Positions 17,933 through 27,364 are shown, numbered from the stretch's first letter. The stretch is 64,000 bases of DNA from Bin5 sp009843665 (GCA_965220285.1 OZ244818.1:4774001-4838000), one strand, 5' to 3'. Program-made: numbers and translations. Notes: generated by a model not told the origin, from the sequence alone.

Positions 17933-18976
17933 CTAAAGAGCGATTCGCCTTCCCTCGCGCGCAGAACGATACGCCCCAAGTACCATCTCGACTGATTTGC
18001 GCCCCTCCTCGGCGCTTACGTGCTCGTCGCTCAGGCCCCGAACGTAGTCGATAAAGGGCCGCGGCACTGCCGCGATCCGCTCTCCCTGGGTAGCAGGGAT
18101 CGGCAGATCAAACGACTGCCACTCGGTGTCACCCTGTCTAATCATCCGCAAAGGGGAAGCGCCAGGAGGGCGCGGCGCCGACGTGGACGGTGCGTCACCG
18201 TAGTCCTGAATAATCGTGCCTTCCGCCCCGTAAATCTCGGTCGTGTTAACACCGGCGACCGTCGTGGAGCCGTTAAAAAGCGTGCCCAAAATGCCGCTTT
18301 CGAAACGGAACAAGGCGATACCATTGTCGTCCGGGGCAACGTTCGTCACGAAGTTGTCGATTTCGGCCATAACCCGCTTGGCCGGTCCGAATGTCCAATA
18401 GAACCAGTCGGCGGCATGGATCGCATCGTCGAAAAACATTCCCACATTTGAGACCGGGTCGACGTGCCAGCGGGTGGGGCCGGTAAAGAAGCCCTCGTTG
18501 TTAAGCACGCCGATACAGTGCCGGCGCCGTACGACCGCGATTTCGCCGACAGCCTTAGCGTCGACCAACTCCTTGATTTTGCGGTTAACCGGGTCCTGCC
18601 TCATCTGGAAGGCGACGCTGAATTTGACACCGGTGCGGCGAACGACCTCAATGATCCGGTCACAGTCATCGAGTGTAGTCGCCAGCGGTTTCTGACAGAG
18701 GATCGCCTTGCCAGCCTCTGCGGCCTGCTCCACGAACTTGGCATGGCGGTTCGTTTCGGTAGCGACTATTACCGCGTCGATACCTGGATCGGAAGTGACG
18801 GCCTGGGAGTCAGCGCGGTACTCCATGCCGAACGCGGCGGCGGCCTCGCGACCGCGCTCCTCATTGTCGTCCCAACAAGCAACCAACTCCGCATCATCGA
18901 AGTCCTGCATCATGCGGCAGTAGGCGTTGCTGTGTCCGTGGGCGTGGCTCAAGACGCCGATTCGTACTTTATCCAT
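17933..18976 (-). CDS. Gfo/Idh/MocA family NAD(P)-dependent oxidoreductase, last gene of sugar-transport operon
   Basis: 347 residues from ATG 18976 (M-D-K-V-R-I-G-V). The reading frame is open further to 19216 but that part overlaps the permease gene and has no homology. N-terminal Rossmann fold with G-x-L-S-H-A-H-G-H; catalytic E-K/Q-P motif as L-C-Q-K-P-L-A near residue 95; an A-E-I-D-N-F segment in the C-terminal dimer domain. Members oxidise or isomerise sugars and inositols. It lies 38 bases downstream of the permease genes, so it probably acts on the imported compound. Confidence 0.88.
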   Translation of the reverse strand: MDKVRIGVLSHAHGHSNAYCRMMQDFDDAELVACWDDNEERGREAAAAFGMEYRADSQAVTSDPGIDAVIVATETNRHAKFVEQAAEAGKAILCQKPLATTLDDCDRIIEVVRRTGVKFSVAFQMRQDPVNRKIKELVDAKAVGEIAVVRRRHCIGVLNNEGFFTGPTRWHVDPVSNVGMFFDDAIHAADWFYWTFGPAKRVMAEIDNFVTNVAPDDNGIALFRFESGILGTLFNGSTTVAGVNTTEIYGAEGTIIQDYGDAPSTSAPRPPGASPLRMIRQGDTEWQSFDLPIPATQGERIAAVPRPFIDYVRGLSDEHVSAEEGRKSVEMVLGAYRSAREGRRIAL

Positions 18977-19014
18977 GTGAAACCTCGGGTCTACTTTGTG
19001 GGGAGTCGGTGGGG

Positions 19015-19953
19015 CTAAGCTTTCAATCCGCCGGCGGTCAGACCCCGCACATAGTGTCTCATGCCGAAGGAGAATAGAACGATCAGGGGAATGGATGCCA
19101 GGATGTAACCGGCCATCTGTGGACCGAGATCGGTGACGCCGATCTCGGAAGTGAACTGGGTCAGGGCCACGGCCACGACCTGTTTCTTGGGGCTGGAGAT
19201 GACCACCAGCGGCCACATGAACTGGTTGTAAGTGGTGACGAGCCTGACGACAGCCACCGTCACCAGGATCGGCGCTGAAAGAGGTACTGCAATCTGAGCG
19301 AAACTCTGCAGTTCGCTGGCGCCGTCAATGCGCGCCGCGTCAAAGAACTCCTCTGGCAGAGTGGCGAAAAAGCTACGACAAAGCAGAAGTGCAAAGACCT
19401 GACCGCCCGATGTCCACGGCAAAATCAGCGCCCAATAGGTGTTTTCCAAGCCCATGTTAAGGATGAGGACGTAGGCGGGAATGAGTGTAAGGATCGGCGG
19501 GATCATCAGCAGGGCCAGGATCCCCGTATAGATCAGCTCTTTACCGGGAAAGCGATGGCGAGCAAAGACGTAGCCGCTGAGGCTGGCGAGGACTACGGTC
19601 GCCGCGGTCGAGCTTCCTGACGTAAGGATGGAGTTCAGGACGGCCCGCCAAATGGCTAGTGAACCCAGCGCAAAGTTTTCCCAGCGATAAGGATCGGGCA
19701 TTGACCAGAATCGCCCGTAGATCTGACCGTTGTCCTTTAACGAGAGAGCCACCAGATAGACGATTGGGATGAAGGTGACGATAAGAAGGATGAGTAACAC
19801 CGAATAGAGCAGGAACTGCCCACCGGTCAACCGCAGAATCGCGAAAGCAGTGCCGGATGTAAGAATGGGCTGTTCCGTCGCTCCGCCGCTCTCTCCGCGC
19901 ACGACGACCGTTGCCGCCCCCTCTGGCCCTTGACCGTCTCGCACCGTAGCCAT
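19015..19953 (-). CDS. ABC sugar transporter permease (MalG-like, CUT1)
   Basis: 312 residues with six membrane segments starting near residue 50 and the EAA loop E-E-F-F-D-A-A-R-I-D-G-A-S near 195-207, the site that binds the ATPase. The N-terminal 45 residues are polar and longer than usual. It starts one base after the stop of the propeller-permease gene, so the two are translationally linked and form the membrane heterodimer. No ATPase gene is in this operon; CUT1 systems often share an MsmK/UgpC-type ATPase encoded elsewhere. Confidence 0.92.
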   Translation of the reverse strand: MATVRDGQGPEGAATVVVRGESGGATEQPILTSGTAFAILRLTGGQFLLYSVLLILLIVTFIPIVYLVALSLKDNGQIYGRFWSMPDPYRWENFALGSLAIWRAVLNSILTSGSSTAATVVLASLSGYVFARHRFPGKELIYTGILALLMIPPILTLIPAYVLILNMGLENTYWALILPWTSGGQVFALLLCRSFFATLPEEFFDAARIDGASELQSFAQIAVPLSAPILVTVAVVRLVTTYNQFMWPLVVISSPKKQVVAVALTQFTSEIGVTDLGPQMAGYILASIPLIVLFSFGMRHYVRGLTAGGLKA

Positions 19954-19954
19954 A

Positions 19955-22099
19955 TCAGGCCTCGTACTCAGTCGAAGAACTGACGAAGCGCATGTTCACA
20001 ATTGTGCCGGCCAGGATAATGAAAAACAGAATCATACCAATCGCTGAGGCTATACCCATGCGATCCATGCGCATCGCCTTGTAGTAGAGTTCAAGTGCGG
20101 GCGTGTAGGTAGACGCCCCAGGTCCTCCTCCAGTGGTCAGGTATACGAGTTCGAATGTCTGGACTGCGTTGATGAAATTGAGGATAAGGAGTAGCTTGAT
20201 CTGGCCCATGAGCAGGGGCAGGTCGATGCTCCAGAAGCGCCTCCATGTGCTGGCGCCGTCGACGAGACTGGCGTCGATTATTTCGTTGGAGATGGAGATG
20301 AGGCCGCCGTAAAAGATCAACAGCGCGAAGGCGTTTACCCAGGGAACGCCGATGAAGATGATTGAACCGAGGGCAACGCTGGCGTCACCGTACCAGACGC
20401 GTGTGAGCTCTTCCAGACCCACCAGCTTGAGGCTCTCGTTGAGGAGGCCGATGGCGGGATCGTAGATGTTGTTCCAAACGAGGATCTCAACCACCGCAGG
20501 CAGTACGATCGGCACGACAAATAGAGTGCGAAACCAATATTGAGAGAATCTGTTGCGCAGGTTGAAGATGAATTCCGCAACAAGAAGCGGCATGGTCATC
20601 GTCTTTGCAATGGAAACGACGACCAGGATTGCCGCATTACGGAATCCGGAGAGGAAGAAGCGATTCTCCATGAGAGACTGGAAGTTTGCCAAGCCCACCC
20701 ATTCGGTGCGGACGCCTGGACTCCAATCTGTGAAGGCATGATACAGGCCGGAGAAAGCGGGATAGTAGTTGAAGGTCAGAAGCAGTGCCAGAGTTGGCAG
20801 GATAAGAAGATAGGAGAGTCGGGCGTTCCACATCGTCTGCAGCACACCCACGGGTCCGGCAGCACTGCGCTGCCAGGCCTGCTGCCCGGCCGCGGTGTTG
20901 CGAGCGGCCCAGACCGCCGCGAGAACGAGCAAGGCGATAGCGCCGACTACCGCCAGCAGCGTTCGCTGGCGCTGGGCTGACGAACGGGCGGCGCCGCTCA
21001 ACGCCTCGGCTCGATCGTAAATCCTCGCAGAACCGGAGACTGCCCCAACGGAAAGGCTATTGCCGTTGCCAGCCAAGCTAACGCTCAGAACCTCGGATTC
21101 CTGCCTAAACTGGTGAGTCAGGTTGCCGTCGCTGTCCAGCAGATACGCGCTCCCGTCCTCCGAGCCGACCAGGGCGCTGGATCCGTCACTGGCCAGCGAG
21201 ACGCTGTTAACGGAGTCTTCAGCCCTGAATCGCCAAATCTCACTTCCGTTTGCCCCATTGAGTAGAACGGCCGATCCATCTCCAGTGCCAGCCAGGACGC
21301 GGGCGCCGTTAGAGGTCACAGAAACCGACTTCACGTTGTAGTCAAGCCAAATCTGAAGCAGATCTCTGCCTTCGCGGCTGTAAATAGTGACGAGCCCGTC
21401 GTCGGAGCCCAAAACAACACGGGCCTTCTCGGCGCTCCCGTAGATGTCGACAGCCCGTACTCCGATGCCCAGTTCCTCCTGCCAAAGCAGGTTGCCCTTG
21501 TTATCGAAAACGTAGACCGACCGGTCGTCGGAAGTCGCTGCGATGAGTGACCCGTCTCTGGCTATGGCGGCATTGTTCGTCGGGCGGGCTGCTTTGAAGT
21601 TCCACAGTTCGGAGCCGTCACCATCGAGCAGATAGACATGGCGATCTTCTGAGGCGACAGCGATCCACCGCCCATCCGGCGACATGTCCAAGCCGAGAAT
21701 GCTGTTTTCGGCCTCGAACAGCCAGAGCAGTTGGCCGCGTGCATCGAACAATCGCAGAGAATTATCACGGCTGCCAACGGCAACGAGCGCCCCGTCTTCC
21801 GAAATGGCGACGGCCTGGACGCGACTGCTTGCAACATGCTCCCACAGTAAACCTTCCTGGGACTGTGCCGAGAGGGGCGATGAGATGGCCAGCAAGACTG
21901 CGGCGGCCAGCGCGATCGCGCCGCCAGCCCGCCTCAACCGCACACTGGTACTCTTGAGCCGCAAACCAGACAAGCCGCTCCCTTTCGAGAGCGGCGTGCC
22001 TGATTTGGTGAGATTTGCCTGTCTCTTTATGGACGGCTGTTGCGTTGACAAACCCATAGACGTTCGTTCTTGAAGGCTGGTGCGACGGCTCCACCCCAT
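19955..22099 (-). CDS. Fusion: seven-bladed beta-propeller plus ABC sugar permease (MalF-like)
   Basis: 714 residues, about 400 more than an ordinary MalF-type permease. Residues 58-78 form a signal-anchor or signal peptide (ending L-S-A-Q-S). Residues 92-365 hold seven repeats of about 40 residues (starting near 92, 132, 173, 213, 256, 297, 337) with the pattern V-x-S-V-S, D-G, A-V-G-S-x-D, L-x-D-x-x-G-x-x-L-W: a WD40/PQQ-like seven-bladed propeller. A membrane helix at 380-399 follows, then a permease core with helices from 428 on and EAA loop I-I-D-A-S-L-V-D-G-A-S at 607-617. Helix count places the propeller outside the membrane. It may bind ligand or dock the binding protein encoded upstream. 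Start at 22099 or ATG 22057 is undecided. Confidence 0.9.
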   Translation of the reverse strand: MGWSRRTSLQERTSMGLSTQQPSIKRQANLTKSGTPLSKGSGLSGLRLKSTSVRLRRAGGAIALAAAVLLAISSPLSAQSQEGLLWEHVASSRVQAVAISEDGALVAVGSRDNSLRLFDARGQLLWLFEAENSILGLDMSPDGRWIAVASEDRHVYLLDGDGSELWNFKAARPTNNAAIARDGSLIAATSDDRSVYVFDNKGNLLWQEELGIGVRAVDIYGSAEKARVVLGSDDGLVTIYSREGRDLLQIWLDYNVKSVSVTSNGARVLAGTGDGSAVLLNGANGSEIWRFRAEDSVNSVSLASDGSSALVGSEDGSAYLLDSDGNLTHQFRQESEVLSVSLAGNGNSLSVGAVSGSARIYDRAEALSGAARSSAQRQRTLLAVVGAIALLVLAAVWAARNTAAGQQAWQRSAAGPVGVLQTMWNARLSYLLILPTLALLLTFNYYPAFSGLYHAFTDWSPGVRTEWVGLANFQSLMENRFFLSGFRNAAILVVVSIAKTMTMPLLVAEFIFNLRNRFSQYWFRTLFVVPIVLPAVVEILVWNNIYDPAIGLLNESLKLVGLEELTRVWYGDASVALGSIIFIGVPWVNAFALLIFYGGLISISNEIIDASLVDGASTWRRFWSIDLPLLMGQIKLLLILNFINAVQTFELVYLTTGGGPGASTYTPALELYYKAMRMDRMGIASAIGMILFFIILAGTIVNMRFVSSSTEYEA

Positions 22100-22123
22100 A
22101 GGGCAGAGGCGCAGTCCAACCCC

Positions 22124-23854
22124 TTAGTACGGTCCGGCCGCGACCCAACCGGGTGGTCGCTTCTCAGGACTGTCTAGGTCCTCGTGTGTCAGGTTTAGGT
22201 ACTCGAGCAAGCCGTCAAAGTTGTCCTCGAGCAAAGCCTGGTAGCTTTCCGCGAACTCTTCGGCCGTTATCTTGCCCTCGAAGAACTCCTGCACCATGAT
22301 CGACCACTCGCGCTTCGTCTCCTCGTACTTAAAGAAGCCGCGCGCTACTGCATCACCGGGTGCGCCGGGCTTTTCATAGTTGCCTACGAAAACGCTCTGG
22401 GCGAAAACTTCCTCCCACTCGCCTGGAAGCGATACGTTCCGGATCAGCGGCGGACCTGCAATGCCACCTTGCAGGTTTTCGGGATCCAGCTTGTTTTCCA
22501 GGAAGATCTGCATGCCCTGCGGGCTGGTCCAGAACATGACAAAGTCAACTTCCAGGTCGTTCTGAACGCGGTCCTTTACAGGCAGCGCCAAGTAGCCCTG
22601 TGTCAACTCATTGGCGCGTGCAGTTCCCTGTACACAAGGGCCTTCGATGTTGGGAAAGGCGAAGCGGCCGTACTCAAACTCGACCGCGGCGGCCGAGTCT
22701 TCTTCCGTTACTTCAGCCTTACCGCCGTATTCGCCCTGGGCGAGGGCGCGAATGTCCTTCGGCAGGCTGGTGTAGATGCCGCCATGCACCATGCGCATGG
22801 CCGCCTTTTGCGTCAGGAAGAGCGGATAGGCATCGGCCATGCCGGTCCAGCCTTCGGGCACGAATCCGTTTGCCGTCTGGAAGACGCGTCCGATATTCGT
22901 CATCATCTCGACTGTGCATTCGTTGTTAAAATTGATTGAGCCGTCGCGCAAGGCGGCCAGATGGCGGGCGATGTTGACGGAGACGCGGTCCGGATCGTCA
23001 TTGCGCACGTCCGTGGGATCGTATGTCCACACATCGTCGATGCCCTCCCGGAAGCACCAGTCCCCTTCCTGGCACTGAATGATCTCCAGTTCGTCGCGGT
23101 GATACTGGTCCATCGCCGAACGCATTAGCCAGGGCATGCGGCCGCCGCCCCAGATCTGTTCGGTAGTGCCTTCCATGGCGATGGGAATGACGCCCGAATC
23201 TCGCAGCATTTCGTTCCACCCGACAAACTGGTCCCAAGTCGGCTGCGGAGGTACATCGGTGATACCGGCCTGTTCAAAGAGGGCTTTGTTGTAGAGCCAG
23301 AAGGTCTGGACCGACATGTAGGGCATAGTGAACATCTGGCCGGTATTGGGATCACGTACCAGATTCAGCCCCCACGTTTCAAAGCTGTTCTCCCACTTCT
23401 CGCCGGTGTAGGGGTTCTCTTTGTTGAGGTATGGGCCCCAGTCTATCAGCCGCCCTTCCTGAGCGAATTCGCGCAGATGGGGTGACTCGATGATCGACAC
23501 ACGCGGCACTTCTGAGGTGAACTGCGTGCGAATCCACTGCAGATAGGCATCGACGCCTGGCGCCTTCAGTTCAATCAGGACGTTCACATCCGGATGCAAC
23601 TCCATATAGGCATCGGCAATGGCCTGGTAGGTCTGGACGTCGTTGGAGGCGATGCTGACGACGATTTCGCCGCTCAGCGCCATCGTCTCTTCTTCTGTCT
23701 CCTCGATTTCGACCACTTCATCGTCCGCGGCAGCTTCTTCTGCAGCCGGGGCTTCTTCAGCCGCCGTCCCGCCGTCTGCGGGTGCACCGCAAGCCGCAAC
23801 GAGGACAAGTGACATCAGAAGAACCAGGCCGAGGATTGTTCTGTAATGTTTCAT
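22124..23854 (-). CDS. Extracellular solute-binding lipoprotein, family 1 (sugar ABC transporter)
   Basis: 576 residues from ATG 23854 (AGGAAG upstream). Lipoprotein signal L-V-L-V-A-A-C with Cys near residue 23, followed by C-G-A-P and a long E/A/D-rich linker to about residue 60. The mature part is a family 1 sugar-binding protein (A-D-A-Y-M-E-L-H-P-D-V-N-V near 80, L-Y-N-K-A-L-F-E-Q-A-G-I near 195). At about 515 mature residues it is bigger than the usual 400, suggesting a large ligand such as an oligosaccharide. It precedes the fusion permease by 24 bases. Confidence 0.93.
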   Translation of the reverse strand: MKHYRTILGLVLLMSLVLVAACGAPADGGTAAEEAPAAEEAAADDEVVEIEETEEETMALSGEIVVSIASNDVQTYQAIADAYMELHPDVNVLIELKAPGVDAYLQWIRTQFTSEVPRVSIIESPHLREFAQEGRLIDWGPYLNKENPYTGEKWENSFETWGLNLVRDPNTGQMFTMPYMSVQTFWLYNKALFEQAGITDVPPQPTWDQFVGWNEMLRDSGVIPIAMEGTTEQIWGGGRMPWLMRSAMDQYHRDELEIIQCQEGDWCFREGIDDVWTYDPTDVRNDDPDRVSVNIARHLAALRDGSINFNNECTVEMMTNIGRVFQTANGFVPEGWTGMADAYPLFLTQKAAMRMVHGGIYTSLPKDIRALAQGEYGGKAEVTEEDSAAAVEFEYGRFAFPNIEGPCVQGTARANELTQGYLALPVKDRVQNDLEVDFVMFWTSPQGMQIFLENKLDPENLQGGIAGPPLIRNVSLPGEWEEVFAQSVFVGNYEKPGAPGDAVARGFFKYEETKREWSIMVQEFFEGKITAEEFAESYQALLEDNFDGLLEYLNLTHEDLDSPEKRPPGWVAAGPY

Positions 23855-23898
23855 CGATTTCTTCCTTTCGTTCTGTCTGGACTGCATGGGAGATACCG

Positions 23899-24684
23899 CT
23901 AATCTTGCTCGGCAAATGGGAAAGTGCCTGCGTAACCCAGTGTATCAAGGGTAAACTGGGGATTGCTGACGAACTTGATGTCGGGGAACATGGGATTCTG
24001 CTGGTAGTGAAGCACGATATTTGCGCGGATCTCGTCTTCCGGATCCGGGCCTAGTTTGGCACCCTGGTGGGGAATGTGACTGTAGAAGACGACTGCATCT
24101 CCTGCCATCGGGTGCAGATGCTCCAGCTCCTGGTCGTCGCACCAGCGCTGGAAGGGGTCGTTCCGATCTTCTGTGTAGTGCAGGAAAGGAATCAACTCTT
24201 CCGGAACCGGGCGATCCAGATAGTTCTTGACGAATGTAAGGCGCGCACGCCCAGGTGTGTTGTCGGTCAGATAGAAGGTCGAATTGACGCAAAGGCCGCG
24301 GGTGGGATTCTGTGCCTCCGCTTTCTCCTCCTGATAGTAGTAGTCGTAGAAGTCCATATGCCACTCCTGCAAATAGGCTGCAGGATTGACGTGAGCGCGC
24401 AGGCTGCGCAACTGGCACTGCTTACCCATAATGGCATGGAGGAATGGGGCAACGCTTTCGTGTCCCACAAGCTCACCAGCCAACTCCGGCTCCAGGACAA
24501 GCAACTTCTCGAAGGCAACGTTGCCCACGCCGTTACTTATTTCATAAGCGCCGCGGTCGTAAAGTGCGTATAGGACCGTCTTCCACTGTTCTACTCGTTC
24601 CGGAGAAAGTGCACTGGGAATGAGAATGTAGCCGTCGCGATTGAGCTTCTCAAGGCGCTCTTGAGTCTCTACGGATTTCTTCAC
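23899..24684 (-). CDS. Phytanoyl-CoA dioxygenase (PhyH) family protein in sugar operon
   Basis: 261 residues from a GTG start at 24684, chosen because AGGAG lies five bases before it and the upstream in-frame stretch to 24852 overlaps the neighbouring gene. Metal motif H-x-D is in E-W-H-M-D-F-Y-D near residue 108-114 and the distal His is in Y-S-H-I-P-H-Q-G. The D-Y-Y-Y and R-A-N-I-V-L-H-Y segments are not shared with the tandem pair at 7.7-9.4 kb, so this is a separate subfamily. It lies between an oxidoreductase and a sugar-binding protein gene and may hydroxylate the imported substrate or one of its products. Confidence 0.85.
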   Translation of the reverse strand: MKKSVETQERLEKLNRDGYILIPSALSPERVEQWKTVLYALYDRGAYEISNGVGNVAFEKLLVLEPELAGELVGHESVAPFLHAIMGKQCQLRSLRAHVNPAAYLQEWHMDFYDYYYQEEKAEAQNPTRGLCVNSTFYLTDNTPGRARLTFVKNYLDRPVPEELIPFLHYTEDRNDPFQRWCDDQELEHLHPMAGDAVVFYSHIPHQGAKLGPDPEDEIRANIVLHYQQNPMFPDIKFVSNPQFTLDTLGYAGTFPFAEQD

Positions 24685-24793
24685 TGCAACTCCTATCTCC
24701 CCATCCAGGCACTCAAAGTTGCCAGCTTTTTTGCGGGGGATCGTCGGGACATATCCCTGAGACTCACCGCATTTTCTGCAACCCACAGAATCC

Positions 24794-25792
24794 TCAGACG
24801 GCCGGGACTTCCTCCGCTTTTCCACTTTGGTGAGAACGGATTGCCGCTTCAATGATTTCCTGTACGGCCAGCCCCTCGCGGCCAGAAGCCTCGATTTCCT
24901 CCCTCGGTACGCCGTCGTCCACCTGCTCTATCCAGCGATTGATGCGGTTGGTGAATGTAGCGTCGAACCCGCTGAGACCGCCCATGATGCTGTTGCGCAC
25001 GACGGTCAGTTCTTCGTTCTGGCGGGGGTAGAGGGTCAACTCCTGATAGAGATTGTCGAGAACAAAGCGGCCGGCCGTGCCCATTACCTCACACCGTTCC
25101 AGATTATGCCTTGGGTTGGTGTCGTAACTTCCTGTCAAATGTCCAACCACCCCGTTAGCGAACTCCAGGTTTACCTGAGCATTCGAGTAGCAGACGCGGC
25201 CCGGGGCCTGATTGAAGAAGGCGTGAACACGCTTCACGTCACCACAGAAGTAGCGCATGATGTCGAGGCTGTGAGGGTGCAGTGCCCGAATGTGAAACCA
25301 GGGCGAGGTGTCGTTAGGATTGCCGATCCACATTGTCATGTTCATCAGCAGAAGATCGCCCAACCTGCCTTCCTCGACCCAATGCTTGGCCTTAGCTGCG
25401 GGCGGCACGAAACGATGGTTGAGGTTGATGCCGAAGTAGAGGCCGGTCTCATCGGCCCTGGCAGCCATTTTGCGGGCATGATCTATGTTGTTTGAGATCG
25501 GTTTTTCGCATAATACGTGCAGCCCTGCATCGAAGCACTGCATAACCGGCTCGTAGTGATGACCGCCGTTTTCCGGTCCCGCGGTGGTGACACTGACGGC
25601 GTCCAATTCGACGTTGTCGAGCAGCTCTGAGACGCTGTAGTAGGCTGGTACGGCAAAGCGCTCTGCGGCCGCGTCTGCTATGCTCTTGTCCATGTCACAT
25701 ACGGCAGCAAGGTGCGCGCGTTCGCTGGCCTGGTAGACACCGGCATGTGTACGGCCGATGTTCCCCATTCCAATAATTGCTACGTTCAGCAC
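24794..25792 (-). CDS. Gfo/Idh/MocA family oxidoreductase, first gene of sugar-transport operon
   Basis: 332 residues, GTG start at 25792 with GAGGAGG seven bases upstream. Rossmann motif A-I-I-G-M-G-N-I-G-R-T-H near residue 5-16, the E-K-P catalytic lysine motif as L-C-E-K-P-I-S near 98-104, and H-P-H-S-L-D near 180. NAD(P)-dependent sugar or cyclitol dehydrogenase. It is the promoter-proximal gene of the six-gene minus-strand set running to 17933, which also has a second Gfo/Idh gene at the far end. Confidence 0.9.
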   Translation of the reverse strand: MLNVAIIGMGNIGRTHAGVYQASERAHLAAVCDMDKSIADAAAERFAVPAYYSVSELLDNVELDAVSVTTAGPENGGHHYEPVMQCFDAGLHVLCEKPISNNIDHARKMAARADETGLYFGINLNHRFVPPAAKAKHWVEEGRLGDLLLMNMTMWIGNPNDTSPWFHIRALHPHSLDIMRYFCGDVKRVHAFFNQAPGRVCYSNAQVNLEFANGVVGHLTGSYDTNPRHNLERCEVMGTAGRFVLDNLYQELTLYPRQNEELTVVRNSIMGGLSGFDATFTNRINRWIEQVDDGVPREEIEASGREGLAVQEIIEAAIRSHQSGKAEEVPAV

Positions 25793-26377
25793 GGAGCATC
25801 CTCCTCAAAGTGGAGTATATTCGTATAGTCGGTGTGCGGCGGGAGGGTAAACAGGAATGACGGGAATGCTAGCATAGCAGGTAAGAAGTGTCAATCGGCG
25901 CCGAGCTGGATTCCGGGGGAATCGTACCCTAAGCGCGGGGGCTCAAATGACTCACAGGAGCCAACTTTACCTTACTCAGGCAGCACTACGATGTCTTGCA
26001 CAAAACCGATACATGTGTCAGGTGTTCAGCTCGCATTTTGTCGCGTGAAGTCTACAAATGTCGCGCCAGAACGTCTCTTTGGGGGGAGATTTCTCTGTAT
26101 CAGTTTTGCAAACCTAAACTCACCGACCCTTTCGAAGTATGGGCAGATTCAATCCTAGCCAATCCCAGACTTTCAATGGCACTCCTACGCCTTTAGATTT
26201 CTATCGGCGAGAAAGACGTCTCTATCACGAAGATACTCTTCAAGCAATGCGTCCACGAATTCGGACACTATCAATCTCAGACAGTTCATTACAACCAAGT
26301 TGGAAAGTGAGTACCGACCGGCAGTAAGGATGATCAGCGTTGGGCTGATTCCGAGACCGGTACCTCCCAACCGGCTA
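25793..26377. other. Intergenic region between sugar operon and peptide-transporter operon
   Basis: About 585 bases, with the promoter of the sugar operon expected just beyond 25792. No element reached promoter consensus by eye. A Cys-rich open frame on the plus strand near 25996-26196 has no ribosome site and is not accepted as a gene. Confidence 0.35.
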
Positions 26378-27217
26378 TCATTGAGCGAATCGTTCGTCCA
26401 GTTTCTCCTCATAGGGCTTGGAGCGATGGAAGATGAGGGGGTTCTGCCGGTCGTCGTCGAGCAGGTCGCCAATCTCGTAGCTGGCGAACTGTTCATCATT
26501 GAGGATGTTCTGTATGCCGTTGAAGGTGCAGCCGTCCGGCATGAATCCGCAGGTCATGGCCCGCCGCCAGCCCGGGGTCATGTTGGCGCCGGCGCCGTGG
26601 GCGATGAGTCCGTTGTGAAAGGAGGCGGAACCGGCCTTCATCTCGGCGGGGGACGCCATGATGTCCTTCCACTGCGGGTAGACGCGGAAGATGTCGCCGA
26701 TGTTTTCGCCGATGCCGGCGTTGTCGTAAGTGGCTGTCTTGTGGCTGCCGGGCAGGAAGTAGAGGCAGCCGTTCTGCAGCGTGGCGTCGTCGAGAGCGAC
26801 CCAGAGACTGAGCGTCTTACGGGACGAGTAGGACCAGTACGGATTGTCGAGATGCCAGCCGGTGGGGTTGGCCCACGGCTGCTTGATCAACGCCTGGTCA
26901 TGCCAGATGCGTACGCCTTCCACCCCGGCCAGATCTGAGGCCATCCTGCCCAGACGGGGGTCCAGAATCAGCCGCCGAACGTCCAGACTGTCCTGCCACA
27001 GGTTGATACGCTGAACAAAGACGTAGTCGTAGTAAGTTTCTTCCTGGTCTTCGTCCACTTCCTGATTGAACATCTTCTGCTTTCCACGTTGACGCACGGC
27101 CCCGTCAACCGCCTGCCGCCAGGTCTCCAATTCCTCTGGCGTGAGGAAGTCGTGTAGGACCACGAACCCGTTTTGCCGATAGGAGTCGATCTGGTCCTGG
27201 GTCAAATCTGTGTTCAT
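26378..27217 (-). CDS. Phytanoyl-CoA dioxygenase (PhyH) family protein downstream of peptide-type ABC operon
   Basis: 279 residues from ATG 27217 with GGGAGA upstream; the frame is open to 27307 but without a site. Metal ligands are H and D in G-W-H-L-D-N-P near residue 130, and the distal His in H-N-G-L-I-A-H-G-A-G near 200. Arg in P-G-W-R-R-A is suited to 2-oxoglutarate. It is the fourth PhyH in the window, closer to the phytanoyl-CoA/ectoine-hydroxylase type by layout than to the 7.7-9.4 kb pair. It follows binding protein gene A by 148 bases, with a hairpin in between. Confidence 0.88.
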   Translation of the reverse strand: MNTDLTQDQIDSYRQNGFVVLHDFLTPEELETWRQAVDGAVRQRGKQKMFNQEVDEDQEETYYDYVFVQRINLWQDSLDVRRLILDPRLGRMASDLAGVEGVRIWHDQALIKQPWANPTGWHLDNPYWSYSSRKTLSLWVALDDATLQNGCLYFLPGSHKTATYDNAGIGENIGDIFRVYPQWKDIMASPAEMKAGSASFHNGLIAHGAGANMTPGWRRAMTCGFMPDGCTFNGIQNILNDEQFASYEIGDLLDDDRQNPLIFHRSKPYEEKLDERFAQ

Positions 27218-27297
27218 ACTGTTCTCCCTCGTGGCGCAGGCGTTGTATCCGGTTTTCTTGTCGGCGGGCCTGACTGTGCGCCGGTGTTGAAAGAGTA

Positions 27298-27321
27298 GGG
27301 CCGACACAGGGGTGCCGGCCC
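27298..27321 (-). terminator. Hairpin after binding-protein gene A
   Basis: GGGCCG ... CGGCCC with an inner CAC/GTG pair and a four-base loop, a stable stem between the end of the binding protein gene (27365) and the dioxygenase start. It lacks a T-run on the minus strand, so it might be an RNA 3' end stabiliser rather than a rho-independent terminator. The same 3' flank (GGCCCTAACTAC) recurs after gene B. Confidence 0.35.
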
Positions 27322-27364
27322 TAACTACACTTATTCTACCACAAATCCAGCTCTGCCGTATCGC

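Noticed and set aside
18977..19216. N-terminal extension of the oxidoreductase
   Set aside because: The stretch overlaps the permease gene in another frame and is basic and low in homology; ATG at 18976 gives the normal start of the family.
25996..26196. Cys-rich 66-codon frame with a zinc-ribbon-like start
   Set aside because: Only one or two CxxC-like pairs, no ribosome site, no resemblance to a known family.
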